Assembly: GCA_033763835.1 (NCBI GenBank)
Contig: JANRJS010000039.1
Span: forward strand, 12,996 to 76,995
Length of the DNA: 64,000 nucleotides
From: JAPKYZ01 sp033763835
GTDB lineage: Bacteria > Acidobacteriota > Terriglobia > Bryobacterales > Bryobacteraceae
Direction of reading: 5' to 3'
Shown here piece after piece: positions 51,332 to 60,510 of this stretch; positions within the stretch are counted from its first letter, which is position 1; the number at the start of each line of letters is the position of its first letter. The notes under the pieces were generated by a model. That model had not been told where the DNA came from. It saw nothing but the letters and a program-made list of their open reading frames with translations, and did not search any database. The translations under genes and the position numbers were made by a program.

Positions 51332-51886
51332 TCACGACAGGAGACGCCGCCGCGCATGGACGAACATCGCGAACAGCAACAGATAGCTTAGCGTGAATGG
51401 AAAAGCGAGCAGCCGAAGCGGTTGCAAAATTGCGCCGGTGCCCGAGAGTCCGGCGCGATAGGCGGCGAACTGCCGGATGACGCTCCAATGCGCGCGGTCG
51501 AGCCAGAACCAATCGGCGTTCTCGTTAACCAGAACGGCTTTCGCGTGAACTTTCCAGACTACCCACCACTTCCACTTCGTCATGATCGGCTCGGCGGTGG
51601 CGAGAATGGCGACGGCGTCGTAGCGGTTGTCGCGGAATTCTTCGATCAGGCGTTCCCGCGATTCGGGCGTCGGGTAATCGTGAGTCGAGAATACGGCGCA
51701 CCCGATCCGGTCGAAATGCGCCGGCTGGCCTTCGTAACAGGTGAGGAGATCGACTTTCGCTTGCGGCCGCTCTTTCGCCAGCCAGGCGAGCCAACGTTCC
51801 GCCGTTTCCCGCGCGCCCGATTCGACGAAGAGAATTCGATCCAGGGCGGGCTGACGGCGGGAGAGAAAACGCTTGAGACCGGTCAT
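51332..51886 (-). CDS. Unrecognised protein with C-terminal membrane helix
   Basis: A 184-residue protein of unknown function. The N-terminal half looks Rossmann-like (LDRILFVESGARETAERWL, KVDLLTCYEGQPAHF); the motif IMTKWKWWVVWKV then VLVNENADWFWLDR is striking and may be a sugar-nucleotide-related fold; the C-terminus has a membrane helix (LLAFPFTLSYLLLFAMFV) and basic end. No function assigned. 10 bp separate it from the quinone oxidoreductase gene. Confidence 0.7.
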   Translation of the reverse strand: MTGLKRFLSRRQPALDRILFVESGARETAERWLAWLAKERPQAKVDLLTCYEGQPAHFDRIGCAVFSTHDYPTPESRERLIEEFRDNRYDAVAILATAEPIMTKWKWWVVWKVHAKAVLVNENADWFWLDRAHWSVIRQFAAYRAGLSGTGAILQPLRLLAFPFTLSYLLLFAMFVHARRRLLS

Positions 51887-51902
51887 CGATCGCTCGGGAG
51901 AA

Positions 51903-51979
<77 letters not shown>

Positions 51980-51993
51980 TCGTGGGTACTTTA

Positions 51994-51999
51994 ATTGTA
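51994..51999 (-). promoter_or_regulatory. -10-like box of the tRNA-Arg promoter
   Basis: TACAAT on the minus strand, one base from the TATAAT consensus, 14 bases upstream of the tRNA. No good -35 at 17 bp is visible. Confidence 0.4.
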
Positions 52000-52052
52000 G
52001 CGGGCGCAACTCGCCCCGGCCGTTCCGCGTTTAGAGTTAAAGAGAGGTCACT

Positions 52053-52823
52053 ATGGTTATCGCGCTCGCGCTGATTCTGGCTCAAGAGGCCGCCCCCGCA
52101 CCGGCCCCCGCCGCGACTTCGGATCTCCGGCTCGACGCTGGCACCCGGATTCCGCTGAGCTTGCTCAATTCCGTATCGACGAAGAACTCCGTGGAGGGAG
52201 ATCGGGTGTATCTCGAAACCGTTTTCCCGATCGTCGCGAACGGGCGGGTGATCGTGCCCGTCGGATCGTCGGTGGCAGGTACGGTAACCAGCGTGAAGCG
52301 GGCGGGGCGGGTGAAGGGCCGCGCGGAGTTGTTCGTGCGCTTCGATTCCCTGATTCTGCCCAACGGAACGATGCGCGATTTCCGGGCGCGGATTACCCAA
52401 CTCGATAGCACCAGTCCCGGGAAACTCGACCGGGGCGAGGGAAAGATCGAAGGCGAAGGGAACAAGTCCGGCGACGCGAAAGTGCTTGCCGAAACGGCGA
52501 CGGCTGGCGCGGTACTTGGCGGCATTGCGGGCGCGGCGCGCGGCAGCACGGGCGCGGGCCTTGGGATCGGAGCGGCGGCGGGCGCCACGGCGGCGATGAT
52601 CGGGATTTTGGCCACGCGTGGGCCCGACGCGATGCTGCAGAAGGGTACGACTGTGGAAATGGTGTTGGACCGCGTACTGACGTTCGAAGAACGCGAAGTG
52701 GATTTTTCCGGAGCGGCCCAAACGCGACGCCCCTCGACAAGCGCTCCTCCGGCGGTCGAGCGCAAGAGCGAAACTCCGGGATTCCGGCGCATTCCGGGAA
52801 CGGGAACTCCGTCGTCGAACTAA
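52053..52823 (+). CDS. Exported VirB10/TrbI-like domain protein
   Basis: A 256-residue protein with a signal-like start (MVIALALILAQ) and Pro/Ala-rich stretch. Its core (IPLSLLNSVSTKNSVEGD, GRVIVPVGSSVAGTV) resembles the VirB10/TrbI beta-barrel fold, but there is no secretion locus here. A Gly/Ala-rich middle (AGAVLGGIAGAARG) could be a membrane-spanning glycine-zipper helix; the C-terminus is Pro/Ser rich. Probably an envelope protein common in this lineage; function unknown. Confidence 0.75.
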   Translation: MVIALALILAQEAAPAPAPAATSDLRLDAGTRIPLSLLNSVSTKNSVEGDRVYLETVFPIVANGRVIVPVGSSVAGTVTSVKRAGRVKGRAELFVRFDSLILPNGTMRDFRARITQLDSTSPGKLDRGEGKIEGEGNKSGDAKVLAETATAGAVLGGIAGAARGSTGAGLGIGAAAGATAAMIGILATRGPDAMLQKGTTVEMVLDRVLTFEEREVDFSGAAQTRRPSTSAPPAVERKSETPGFRRIPGTGTPSSN

Positions 52824-52831
52824 TCGCCGGA

Positions 52832-54895
52832 TTAAGCGCGACGCAGGCGAAGCGAGTTGGCGAGCACGCTAACGCTCGACAGCGCCATCGCGGCGGCGGC
52901 GAACATAGGCGAGAGTTCGAGCCCGGCGACCGGTTTCAAAGCGCCCGCCGCCAGCGGAATTCCCACCACGTTGTAAGCGAACGCCCAAAACAAATTCTGC
53001 CGAATTGTTTGGAGCGTTTTTCGCGCCAGACGCAGCGCACGAGGCACGCGGCGCAAGTCGATCTCCCCGCGGGTCGAGATTAGAGTCACGTGCGCGGCCT
53101 CCATCGCGATCTCCGTTCCGGTACCGATCGCGATTCCCACATCGGCGGTGGCCAGCGCGGGCGCGTCGTTAATACCGTCGCCGACCATCGCCACTTTCGC
53201 TCCGTCTTTCTTAAGTTTCGAGACGCGCTCGGCTTTCTGATGCGGCAGCACGGGCGCGAGTACGTTGGCGATCCCCACTTCGCGGGCCGCGGCCTCGGCG
53301 ACGGACTTGCGGTCGCCCGAGATTAGCCAAGGCTCGATATCGAGCGAGCGAATTTCGTCGAGCGTCTCGAGGGCTTCGTCGCGCAAGCGGTCGGCGACGG
53401 CGATGCGGCCCAAGTCCATGCCATCCCGGCGAACAAGCAGCCAAGAAGCGCCGGGACGCGAGGGGTCGGTGACCACCTCGACGGACGAACCCTCAACCGT
53501 GGCGCGAGCGCCGACGCCGGGCAAGGCTTCGAACGCCGTCGACTCGGGAGCGGCTCCCGCGCGGGCGGCAATGGCCTTCGCGATTGGATGCTCGCTCCAG
53601 CGTTCGACCGCGGCGGCCAGCGATAGGGTTTCGGGTGCGCCTTCAATCGCGCTCACTTCGGGCTTGCCGCGAGTGAGCGTGCCGGTCTTATCGAAGACGA
53701 TTTTCGAGACGCGGGCTGCGGCTTCGAGTGCCTCTCCGCCCTTGAACAGGATGCCCAATTGCGCGGCGCGTCCGCTGGCGACGAGAATGGCGGCGGGCGT
53801 CGCAAGTCCCAAAGCGCAGGGGCAGGCGACGATGAGCACGGCAACGAAGTGCAGCAGTCCGGCTTCGAGTCCCGAGGCGAACCACCAGACGGCGAGCGTC
53901 GCGAAAGCTACCAGAATCACCGCCGGAACGAACCACGCGGACACTTCGTCGGCCAATCGGGCGATAGGCGCGCGGCTGCCTTGCGCGCGCTCCACCATGG
54001 CGACAATCTGGGACAGCATTGTGTCCCGGCCTACGCTTTTCGCCTCGAACCGGAACGCCGACGCGCCATTCACCGTGCCTGCGTAAACGGAATCGCCCGG
54101 CGATTTTTCGACGGGTAGAGGCTCGCCGGTGAGCGACGATTCGTCGAGCGAAGCTCGGCCTTGGACGATCACGCCATCCACCGGCACTCGGCCGCCGGGC
54201 CGGACCGCGACCGTGTCGCCCGGCTTTAGGTCTTCAATAGCGACGGCGAACGGAAACCCGTTGCGAATCACTTCCGCCGTGCGCGGGGCGAGCTCGGCGA
54301 GTTTGTTTATTGCCTCTGAAGCGCGCGCGCGGGCTCGCGCCTCTAGCATCCTGCCGCCGAGGATGAAGGTGACGATCACGGCGGCGGATTCGAAGTAAAT
54401 GTCCCGATGAGAGCCCGAAAGCACGGTAATGGCGGAGTAGGCGAACGCCGAACCGGTACCGAGCGCGATCAGCGTATTCATGTCGGAAGCGCGCCGCAGC
54501 AGGCCCTTCCAAGCGGCACGAAAGAACGGCGCTCCGGCCCACACGACGACCGGTGTCGCGAGCGCAAACTGCGCCCAGCGCGACCATGGGAGGTGCATTG
54601 TGGCGGGGATCATCGCCAAAGCCACTAGCGGCGCGGTCAAGAATGCGGCGATCCGGAAGCGGCGGCGTAGATCGGCGGTCTCGTCGCGATGCTCGGCGAC
54701 TCCGTAACCGGCGGAGACGATCGCCGCGGAAATCGATTCGCGGCTCGCGACCCTAGGATCGAACTCGACGGTGGCGCGGCGCGTGGCAAAGTTCACGCTG
54801 GCTTCCGCGACGCCGGGGACAGCTTTCACGGCTTCGGTCACCGTTCGTACGCAGCCCGCACACGTCATTCCGCTGACGGGTAAATCGAGTCTCAC
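52832..54895 (-). CDS. copA: Copper-type heavy-metal P1B-ATPase
   Basis: Metal-exporting P-type ATPase of 687 residues. One N-terminal metal-binding domain (GMTCAGC, Cys12 and Cys15), the CPC metal-channel motif VACPCALGLATP, phosphorylation motif DKTGTLTRGK, GDGINDAPAL and the HP motif SEHPIA are present, matching Cu+ exporters of the CopA/CtpA class. The GTG start at 54895 overlaps the UPF0182 stop (GTGA); an ORF continuing upstream is inside UPF0182 in another frame. No regulator or copper chaperone gene is adjacent. Confidence 0.93.
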   Translation of the reverse strand: MRLDLPVSGMTCAGCVRTVTEAVKAVPGVAEASVNFATRRATVEFDPRVASRESISAAIVSAGYGVAEHRDETADLRRRFRIAAFLTAPLVALAMIPATMHLPWSRWAQFALATPVVVWAGAPFFRAAWKGLLRRASDMNTLIALGTGSAFAYSAITVLSGSHRDIYFESAAVIVTFILGGRMLEARARARASEAINKLAELAPRTAEVIRNGFPFAVAIEDLKPGDTVAVRPGGRVPVDGVIVQGRASLDESSLTGEPLPVEKSPGDSVYAGTVNGASAFRFEAKSVGRDTMLSQIVAMVERAQGSRAPIARLADEVSAWFVPAVILVAFATLAVWWFASGLEAGLLHFVAVLIVACPCALGLATPAAILVASGRAAQLGILFKGGEALEAAARVSKIVFDKTGTLTRGKPEVSAIEGAPETLSLAAAVERWSEHPIAKAIAARAGAAPESTAFEALPGVGARATVEGSSVEVVTDPSRPGASWLLVRRDGMDLGRIAVADRLRDEALETLDEIRSLDIEPWLISGDRKSVAEAAAREVGIANVLAPVLPHQKAERVSKLKKDGAKVAMVGDGINDAPALATADVGIAIGTGTEIAMEAAHVTLISTRGEIDLRRVPRALRLARKTLQTIRQNLFWAFAYNVVGIPLAAGALKPVAGLELSPMFAAAAMALSSVSVLANSLRLRRA

Positions 54896-57633
54896 TTGAG
54901 AACGCTTTCGATCGCCTCCAACTCGCGGCCCGCTTCGGCGAACTTGCCCTGCGCCATCAATTCGCGATAACGGCGCATACGAGCGCGCAGATCGTCGAGG
55001 CGCTTGTCGGAAACGGCTCCTGTTGGTTGGGATGCAATCGGAGGGCCCGGAGATTCGGGCTCGCGCGGCGGAGGCGAACCGGAGGCGATCTGCGCTAGAG
55101 CCTCCTGATACGTGTCGGCGTAGGCGATCCGGGAACCAACCGCCAGCGCCACCTTCCGGAGTTGCGGCATCGGCGCTTGCGCCGCTTGCAGGTAGATGGG
55201 CGTGACGTAGAGGAAGGTATCGTCGATGGGCAGCACCAGCATCTGCCCGCGAATTACTTTCGAGCCCTGCTGATTCCAAAGCGTCAAGTCCTTGGCGATG
55301 TTCTGATCCTGATTGATGCGCGCATTGATCTGCATCGGTCCGAAGATCAACTCCTGCTTCGAGAGTTGCAGCATGACGATCTCTCCCAGACGCTCGCCGT
55401 CGCAACGGGCCACCATCAACCCAATAAGGTTGTCCTTATTGCGCGGTGTGAAAGGGATCATTAGCAGGAACTCGGGTTCCTTCGAATCGGCCAGTGTGGC
55501 TACTACATACGTGGGCGTGGAAGGCGCGGCTTCGCCTTCCTGCGACGCGGTGGTCTTCGCGAGGTCCCACAAATCTTCCTTGTTGTAGAACGCTTCCGGA
55601 TCGAGCATGTGGAACGTTCGATAGATTTCCGCCTGCACTCGAAAAATCGTTTCGGGATAACGGGCGTGCTCGCGCAGTTCGGCGGGCATGGCGGAGGCGG
55701 GCAGGAAGAGCCTGGGGAACAGGCGGGAATACGCGCGGATCACGGGGTCCGCATCGTCGAAGACGTAGAGACGCACGGTGCCGTCGTAGGCGTCGACGGT
55801 AGCCTTCACCGAGTTGCGGATGTAGTTGATGGAGCCGAGTTGATCCGTGCGCACCCGCCGGGAGTAGGGATGGCGAGCGGACGAAGTGTATCCATCCACC
55901 ATCCAAACCATGCGGCCTTCGCGGGTCAAGACCAGGTAAGGATCGGCGTCCCAATCGACGAAATCGGCAAGGGCGGACAGACGCTCGCGCACCTTGCGCC
56001 GGATCATCATACGGCTTTCGGGCGCCAGATAGCCGGTTAACAGGATGTTCCAGTCGCCTTCGGAGACGGCGGCCGCCAGGCGGATGCCGAAGCTCGAAAC
56101 CGGAAATCCGCCGCGCCCTTCGTATCGGGTTTGCGTGTTGCCGGAACCGGAAGGGTAGTTGAATTCCGATTGCCCGGTGCGGACGAACACGGGTTCGTGC
56201 ACGACCTCGCCATAGTAGATTTCGGGACGCGTGAGTTTCAACGCGGGATTGCGGATCTCGGGCGGCGCGTTTTGAATATAGAGATAGGGCGATCCGTCGG
56301 CGGTGATGCGGTTCGCCTCGGCGACGACGACACCGTAGCCGTGCGTGTAGATAAACCGCGGATTGATCCAGCCGCCGGAGCGTGCGTCGCCGAGCCGCGT
56401 AACGTCCAGTTCGCGCGGCGATAGCAACACTTGTTGCAGGCGCATCGCGCCGTTGGCGTCGGGCAGGCGGTAGCGGTCCACATCGGAATCCGGGAAGACG
56501 TAATAAGGGCGCAATCCTTGGATTTGAGTAATCGTGTCGTGGAACGCGCGCCAATCCCAAAGGCGAACGTTGTCGAGGAGGGGCTTCTGCTTCACCGGGT
56601 CGAGACGCCCTTCCGGTTGAGTCGGAAACTCGATCTCGCGGGTACGGCCCGCGAGCCCGTAGGCGGACCGCGTCGCGGCGATGTGCCGCTCGATGTACGG
56701 GCGCTGGATTGAAATTTCGTTGGGGCGCACGAACGCCCAGTTGACGGCTCCGGCGATTAGACCGGGGATCACGTTGGCGGCAACGACCAGCAACCCCGCC
56801 CATTTGATACGGCCCGCGAAGAGCAGTCCCGCGGCCACGACGCAAGCGGCGACGGCGGCCCAGTTGGCCGGAATGTTGATCGTCTCATTGACGTAATCGA
56901 CGCCGACGAGAAATCCATGGTCGGCGAAGAGGTAGTCGTAGCGGTCCAGGTAAAAGCGCGCGGCGAGCGTCACCAGAAATACAGAGGCCGCGACTTTCGC
57001 CAAGGTCGATTCCAGCAGGGTGTTTAGACCGAGTTCCGCGAAGTCGATCGTGCCGCCGGGACCAAGATCGCGCAGCCGGTCGAGCGTGTGGATGCGGCTT
57101 CCGATCCAGTAGACAAAGATCGCGCCGAAGCTGGCGGCGAGCGCCAGGCGCAGCAGCATGCCGTAGAACGGAAGCTCGAAGAAATAGAACGGCAGCCCGT
57201 TGCCGAACACGGGATCGGTCCACGGTTGCGGCGACGGATCGGCGAGCGCCCCGAAATAGCGCACGACGGTCCAGGAATCGGCGAGCATAAGCGCGGCGAG
57301 CAACGCGAACGCCGCGACCATCAAGCCCGCGGCCCGCACACCGCGCCGGCCCGCTCCGGCGGCGTAAGCCGCCCACCAAACGATCGCGAGAAAGAGCCAC
57401 GCGGCGGCAGTGGGAAGAATACTGTAGCGGAGCATCGCGAACCAGGTTTCGGTTTGCTCCATTTCGGCCCACCACGCGTACTCGATGGCGAAGCCCGCGA
57501 TGGTTCGCGCCGAGAGCAGCAGCGCGACCAGCAGGCCGAAGATCAGCGGCAATCCCCAGGGGATCCCACCTCCCGCCCCGCGTCGTCCCGGTCTAGAGAT
57601 GTCGTCGTAGTCGATGATGATTGGCCCGGCCAT
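54892..57633 (-). CDS. UPF0182-family large membrane protein
   Basis: A 913-residue protein of the UPF0182/COG1615 family, conserved, function unknown. Seven or so N-terminal helices (LLVALLLSARTIAGFAIEY, FLAIVWWAAYAAGAG, AFALLAALMLADS) then a large soluble domain with family motifs (YIERHIAATRSAYGL, TQIQGLRPYYVF). A coiled C-terminus rich in Arg/Glu ends the protein. Its stop overlaps the P-ATPase start, suggesting coupled expression. Confidence 0.9.
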   Translation of the reverse strand: MAGPIIIDYDDISRPGRRGAGGGIPWGLPLIFGLLVALLLSARTIAGFAIEYAWWAEMEQTETWFAMLRYSILPTAAAWLFLAIVWWAAYAAGAGRRGVRAAGLMVAAFALLAALMLADSWTVVRYFGALADPSPQPWTDPVFGNGLPFYFFELPFYGMLLRLALAASFGAIFVYWIGSRIHTLDRLRDLGPGGTIDFAELGLNTLLESTLAKVAASVFLVTLAARFYLDRYDYLFADHGFLVGVDYVNETINIPANWAAVAACVVAAGLLFAGRIKWAGLLVVAANVIPGLIAGAVNWAFVRPNEISIQRPYIERHIAATRSAYGLAGRTREIEFPTQPEGRLDPVKQKPLLDNVRLWDWRAFHDTITQIQGLRPYYVFPDSDVDRYRLPDANGAMRLQQVLLSPRELDVTRLGDARSGGWINPRFIYTHGYGVVVAEANRITADGSPYLYIQNAPPEIRNPALKLTRPEIYYGEVVHEPVFVRTGQSEFNYPSGSGNTQTRYEGRGGFPVSSFGIRLAAAVSEGDWNILLTGYLAPESRMMIRRKVRERLSALADFVDWDADPYLVLTREGRMVWMVDGYTSSARHPYSRRVRTDQLGSINYIRNSVKATVDAYDGTVRLYVFDDADPVIRAYSRLFPRLFLPASAMPAELREHARYPETIFRVQAEIYRTFHMLDPEAFYNKEDLWDLAKTTASQEGEAAPSTPTYVVATLADSKEPEFLLMIPFTPRNKDNLIGLMVARCDGERLGEIVMLQLSKQELIFGPMQINARINQDQNIAKDLTLWNQQGSKVIRGQMLVLPIDDTFLYVTPIYLQAAQAPMPQLRKVALAVGSRIAYADTYQEALAQIASGSPPPREPESPGPPIASQPTGAVSDKRLDDLRARMRRYRELMAQGKFAEAGRELEAIESVLK

Positions 57634-57680
57634 AAGTTTTGTCGCCTGTGCGACCTTCCTTAGCCTAGCGCTGGAGGCGC

Positions 57681-58964
57681 CTAGGTCCGCGCGGTCCAGA
57701 CCACTTCGCCGGCGACGACGGTGTGCGTCGCGCCGCCCACGAACTCCCGTCCGTCGAACGGAGAATTACGGCTCTTCGAGGCGGACTTTGAATTTTCGTA
57801 CTTCCAGCGGCGTTGCGGGTCGAGGATGGTGACGTCGCCCGCAGAGCCCGGCTGTAAAGTGCCGCGATGGATTCCCAGGATGCGCGCGGGGCCGGTGGTG
57901 TAAAGCTCGATCATCCGCGTCAACGGAATTACACCGGGATGGACCAAGCGTTCGAAAGTAAGTCCAATGGCGGTTTCGAGCCCGAGGATCCCGAAGGGGC
58001 AGCGCTCGAACTCTTGCATCTTCTCGCTGCCCGCGTGCGGTGCGTGATCGGTGGCGAGCGCGTCCACAGTGCCATCGGCGATTCCCGCGATGCATGCCGC
58101 GACGTCGTGTTGGCACCGGATCGGCGGCTTCATTTTGTAGTTCGAATCGTAGGCGGCGATCTCCGAATCGGAGAGCGTGAAATGGTGCGGCGAAACCTCG
58201 CATGTGACGGGAAGGCCGCGCCGCTTGCCTTCGGCGACGAGTTCGATCGAACGCTTGGTCGAGAGATGCGCGACATGGTAGCGCGCGCCCGTGACCTCGG
58301 CGAGGATAATGTCGCGCGCCACCATCACGTCTTCCGAGCAGCCGGGGATACCGCCGAGACCCAGTTCGATCGAGCGCAAGCCCTCGTGCATGTCGCCGCC
58401 CGCCGAGAGATGGAGATCCTCGCAATGGTCGATCACCACCAGCCCGTGTGCGCGCGCGGTTTCCATGGCGCGGCGCATCACGCGGGCGTTCATCACCGGC
58501 TTGCCGTCGTCCGAAATCGCGACAATCCCCGCGCGTTTCATGCCGCCGATCGCGGCGAGTTCTTCGCCCAGGCTCCCCTTGGTGATCGCACCGATGGGGA
58601 AGACGTTGACGGCGGCGTCGCGCTGCGCGCGCTCGACGATATATCGCGTCACATGCGCGGAATCGTTCACCGGATTCGTATTGGGCATGCAGGCGACGGA
58701 CGTGAATCCGCCCGCCGCCGCCGCGCGGGCACCGGTCTCGATCGTCTCGGCGTGGACGAATCCCGGTTCGCGCAGATGGACGTGCATGTCGATGAAGCCG
58801 GGCGCGACGACCAGTCCGTGGGCGTCGATGGTTTCGGCTTCCGGCGCGCTGATCCGCTCGGCAATGCGGCGGACGATGCCGTTGGCGATCAGCAAATCGG
58901 CAGTTTTATCGAAGCCGGAGGCGGGATCGACGATGCGGCCCCCACGGATCAGTAACTTGGCCAT
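57681..58964 (-). CDS. pyrC: Dihydroorotase
   Basis: Zinc amidohydrolase of pyrimidine synthesis closing carbamoyl-aspartate to dihydroorotate, 427 residues. Metal motifs FIDMHVHLREPG and late ATDHAPH; ACMPNTNP is typical of the class I dihydroorotase branch. 8-bp gap to pyrB upstream. Part of the pyrR-pyrB-pyrC set. Confidence 0.95.
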   Translation of the reverse strand: MAKLLIRGGRIVDPASGFDKTADLLIANGIVRRIAERISAPEAETIDAHGLVVAPGFIDMHVHLREPGFVHAETIETGARAAAAGGFTSVACMPNTNPVNDSAHVTRYIVERAQRDAAVNVFPIGAITKGSLGEELAAIGGMKRAGIVAISDDGKPVMNARVMRRAMETARAHGLVVIDHCEDLHLSAGGDMHEGLRSIELGLGGIPGCSEDVMVARDIILAEVTGARYHVAHLSTKRSIELVAEGKRRGLPVTCEVSPHHFTLSDSEIAAYDSNYKMKPPIRCQHDVAACIAGIADGTVDALATDHAPHAGSEKMQEFERCPFGILGLETAIGLTFERLVHPGVIPLTRMIELYTTGPARILGIHRGTLQPGSAGDVTILDPQRRWKYENSKSASKSRNSPFDGREFVGGATHTVVAGEVVWTART

Positions 58965-58972
58965 GGCCTTCT

Positions 58973-59929
58973 TTACCCGCGCACAACGGACCGAACGCTA
59001 GTGGCGTCCGGCCTGTGCGCTTCCTCTCCCAAAACCCTTTCGAGCACGGCCATCCGCACCGCGATACCGTTTTCGACCTGATTCAGGATCACGGACTGGG
59101 AGGAGTCCGCGACTTCAGAATCGATTTCGCGCCCGCGATTGATGGGGCCGGGATGCATCACCAGCACGTTGTCCTTTGCGAGCGGCAGATGTTCCAGGCG
59201 TAGTCCGTAGGAGCCGAAGTATTCGCCGGCCGGGATGGGCGCTTCGTGTTGCCGCTCGAGCTGGACGCGCAGCATCATCACGACGTCTGCGCCCGCGACG
59301 GCTTCCCGAATGTCGTGAGTGATTTCGACGCCGGGCGCCAGTTGCGCCATCTCTCGAGGCAGCAGCGTGGCAGGTCCGCAAAGAACGATCGACGCTCCGA
59401 ACTTCGAAAGCAGATGGATGTTCGAGCGCGCCACGCGCGAATGCGCCAAGTCGCCGATGATGGCGACGCGTAAGCCTTCGAGCGTCTCCCGGTGATCGAG
59501 AATCGTACGCGCATCGAGCAACGCCTGGGTGGGATGCTCGTGCAGGCCGTCGCCCGCGTTGACGATCGGCGTGTCGAGGTGGCGCGCAAGAAAGTGCGGC
59601 GCTCCGGAAGCTGCGTGGCGCATCACGATCGCGTCGGGGCGCATGGCGGCAAGCGTGGCCAGGGTATCGACGAGAGACTCGCCTTTCGAGACGCTGGAGC
59701 CGGAGGCGGAAATCGAAATCGCGTCCGCGCCGAGCTTGCGCGCGGCGATCTCGAAGCTGACCCGCGTTCGCGTGGAGGCCTCGAAGAACAGATTGACGAT
59801 CATGCGCCCGGACAGCGCGTCGCTGCGCTGGCGGTCGCGCTGGAAGGGCTGGAAATACTTGGCCCGGTCGAGGATCGTCCGGATTTCCTCGCGAGGCAGT
59901 TCCTGGATTCCCAGCAGGCTTCCGGGCAC
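58973..59929 (-). CDS. pyrB: Aspartate carbamoyltransferase catalytic chain
   Basis: First committed step of pyrimidine synthesis, 318 residues. Carbamoyl-phosphate motif FEASTRTRVSFE, GDGLHEHPTQALLD, and MHPGPINRGREI for aspartate binding. No regulatory chain pyrI here. Start is GTG at 59929, 4 bases after pyrR stop. Confidence 0.96.
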   Translation of the reverse strand: MPGSLLGIQELPREEIRTILDRAKYFQPFQRDRQRSDALSGRMIVNLFFEASTRTRVSFEIAARKLGADAISISASGSSVSKGESLVDTLATLAAMRPDAIVMRHAASGAPHFLARHLDTPIVNAGDGLHEHPTQALLDARTILDHRETLEGLRVAIIGDLAHSRVARSNIHLLSKFGASIVLCGPATLLPREMAQLAPGVEITHDIREAVAGADVVMMLRVQLERQHEAPIPAGEYFGSYGLRLEHLPLAKDNVLVMHPGPINRGREIDSEVADSSQSVILNQVENGIAVRMAVLERVLGEEAHRPDATSVRSVVRG

Positions 59930-59933
59930 GGCG

Positions 59934-60485
59934 TTAATCGATTTTCTCCACCAAGAGAACTTTCTCGAGGTGGTCGATTTCCTGGAACTTCACCTCGATA
60001 ATCTCGCGCGCCGTGGTCTGGACGACGCGGCCGATGTAGCGCGCTTCGATCGGCAACTCGCGATGGCCGCGATCGATCAGGCAAAGCAGTTGAACGCGCG
60101 CGGGGCGGCCCTCGTCGAAGAGCGCGTCGAGCGCGGCGCGAACGGTACGCCCGGTGTACAGCACGTCGTCGGTAAGGATGATGTCCTTGCCTTCTACGCT
60201 GAACGGGATGGCCGTCTCGTTGTGCTGGGGCTTGGCGCCGACGGTGGAGAGGTCGTCGCGATAGAGGTTGATGTCGAGCTCTCCGACGGGCACTTCGCGA
60301 TCCTCGATCGCGCCGATTTTTTTCGCGAGACGTTGCGCGAGCGGAACGCCCCGCCGGCGGATGCCGACGAACGCGAGCGTGTTCAAGTCTTCGGTCTTCT
60401 CAAGTATTTCGTGGGCCAGACGGACGAGCGTACGGTCGATTTCCGAGGCCGACATCAGTTGCGATTTCTCGCGGGTCCCCGCCAT
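59934..60485 (-). CDS. pyrR: PyrR, bifunctional pyrimidine regulator / uracil phosphoribosyltransferase
   Basis: A 183-residue PRTase-fold protein that, in known systems, binds pyr mRNA leader in response to UMP and can form UMP from uracil and PRPP. PRPP loop IILTDDVLYTGRTVRAA is complete; VGIRRRGVPLAQRLA is typical. The open frame upstream is not used because the family begins with a short N-terminus like MAGTREKSQL. Only 25 bases separate it from the upstream gene, so a classical leader attenuator does not fit in front of it. Confidence 0.93.
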   Translation of the reverse strand: MAGTREKSQLMSASEIDRTLVRLAHEILEKTEDLNTLAFVGIRRRGVPLAQRLAKKIGAIEDREVPVGELDINLYRDDLSTVGAKPQHNETAIPFSVEGKDIILTDDVLYTGRTVRAALDALFDEGRPARVQLLCLIDRGHRELPIEARYIGRVVQTTAREIIEVKFQEIDHLEKVLLVEKID

Positions 60486-60510
60486 GTCAATGCGAGAGTA
60501 GCACAGGGAT

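Noticed and set aside
52832..55405. Longer P-ATPase start upstream to 55405 (857 residues)
   Set aside because: The extra residues are Arg/Ala-rich and lie wholly inside UPF0182; the GTG at 54895 begins exactly before the GMTCAGC domain.
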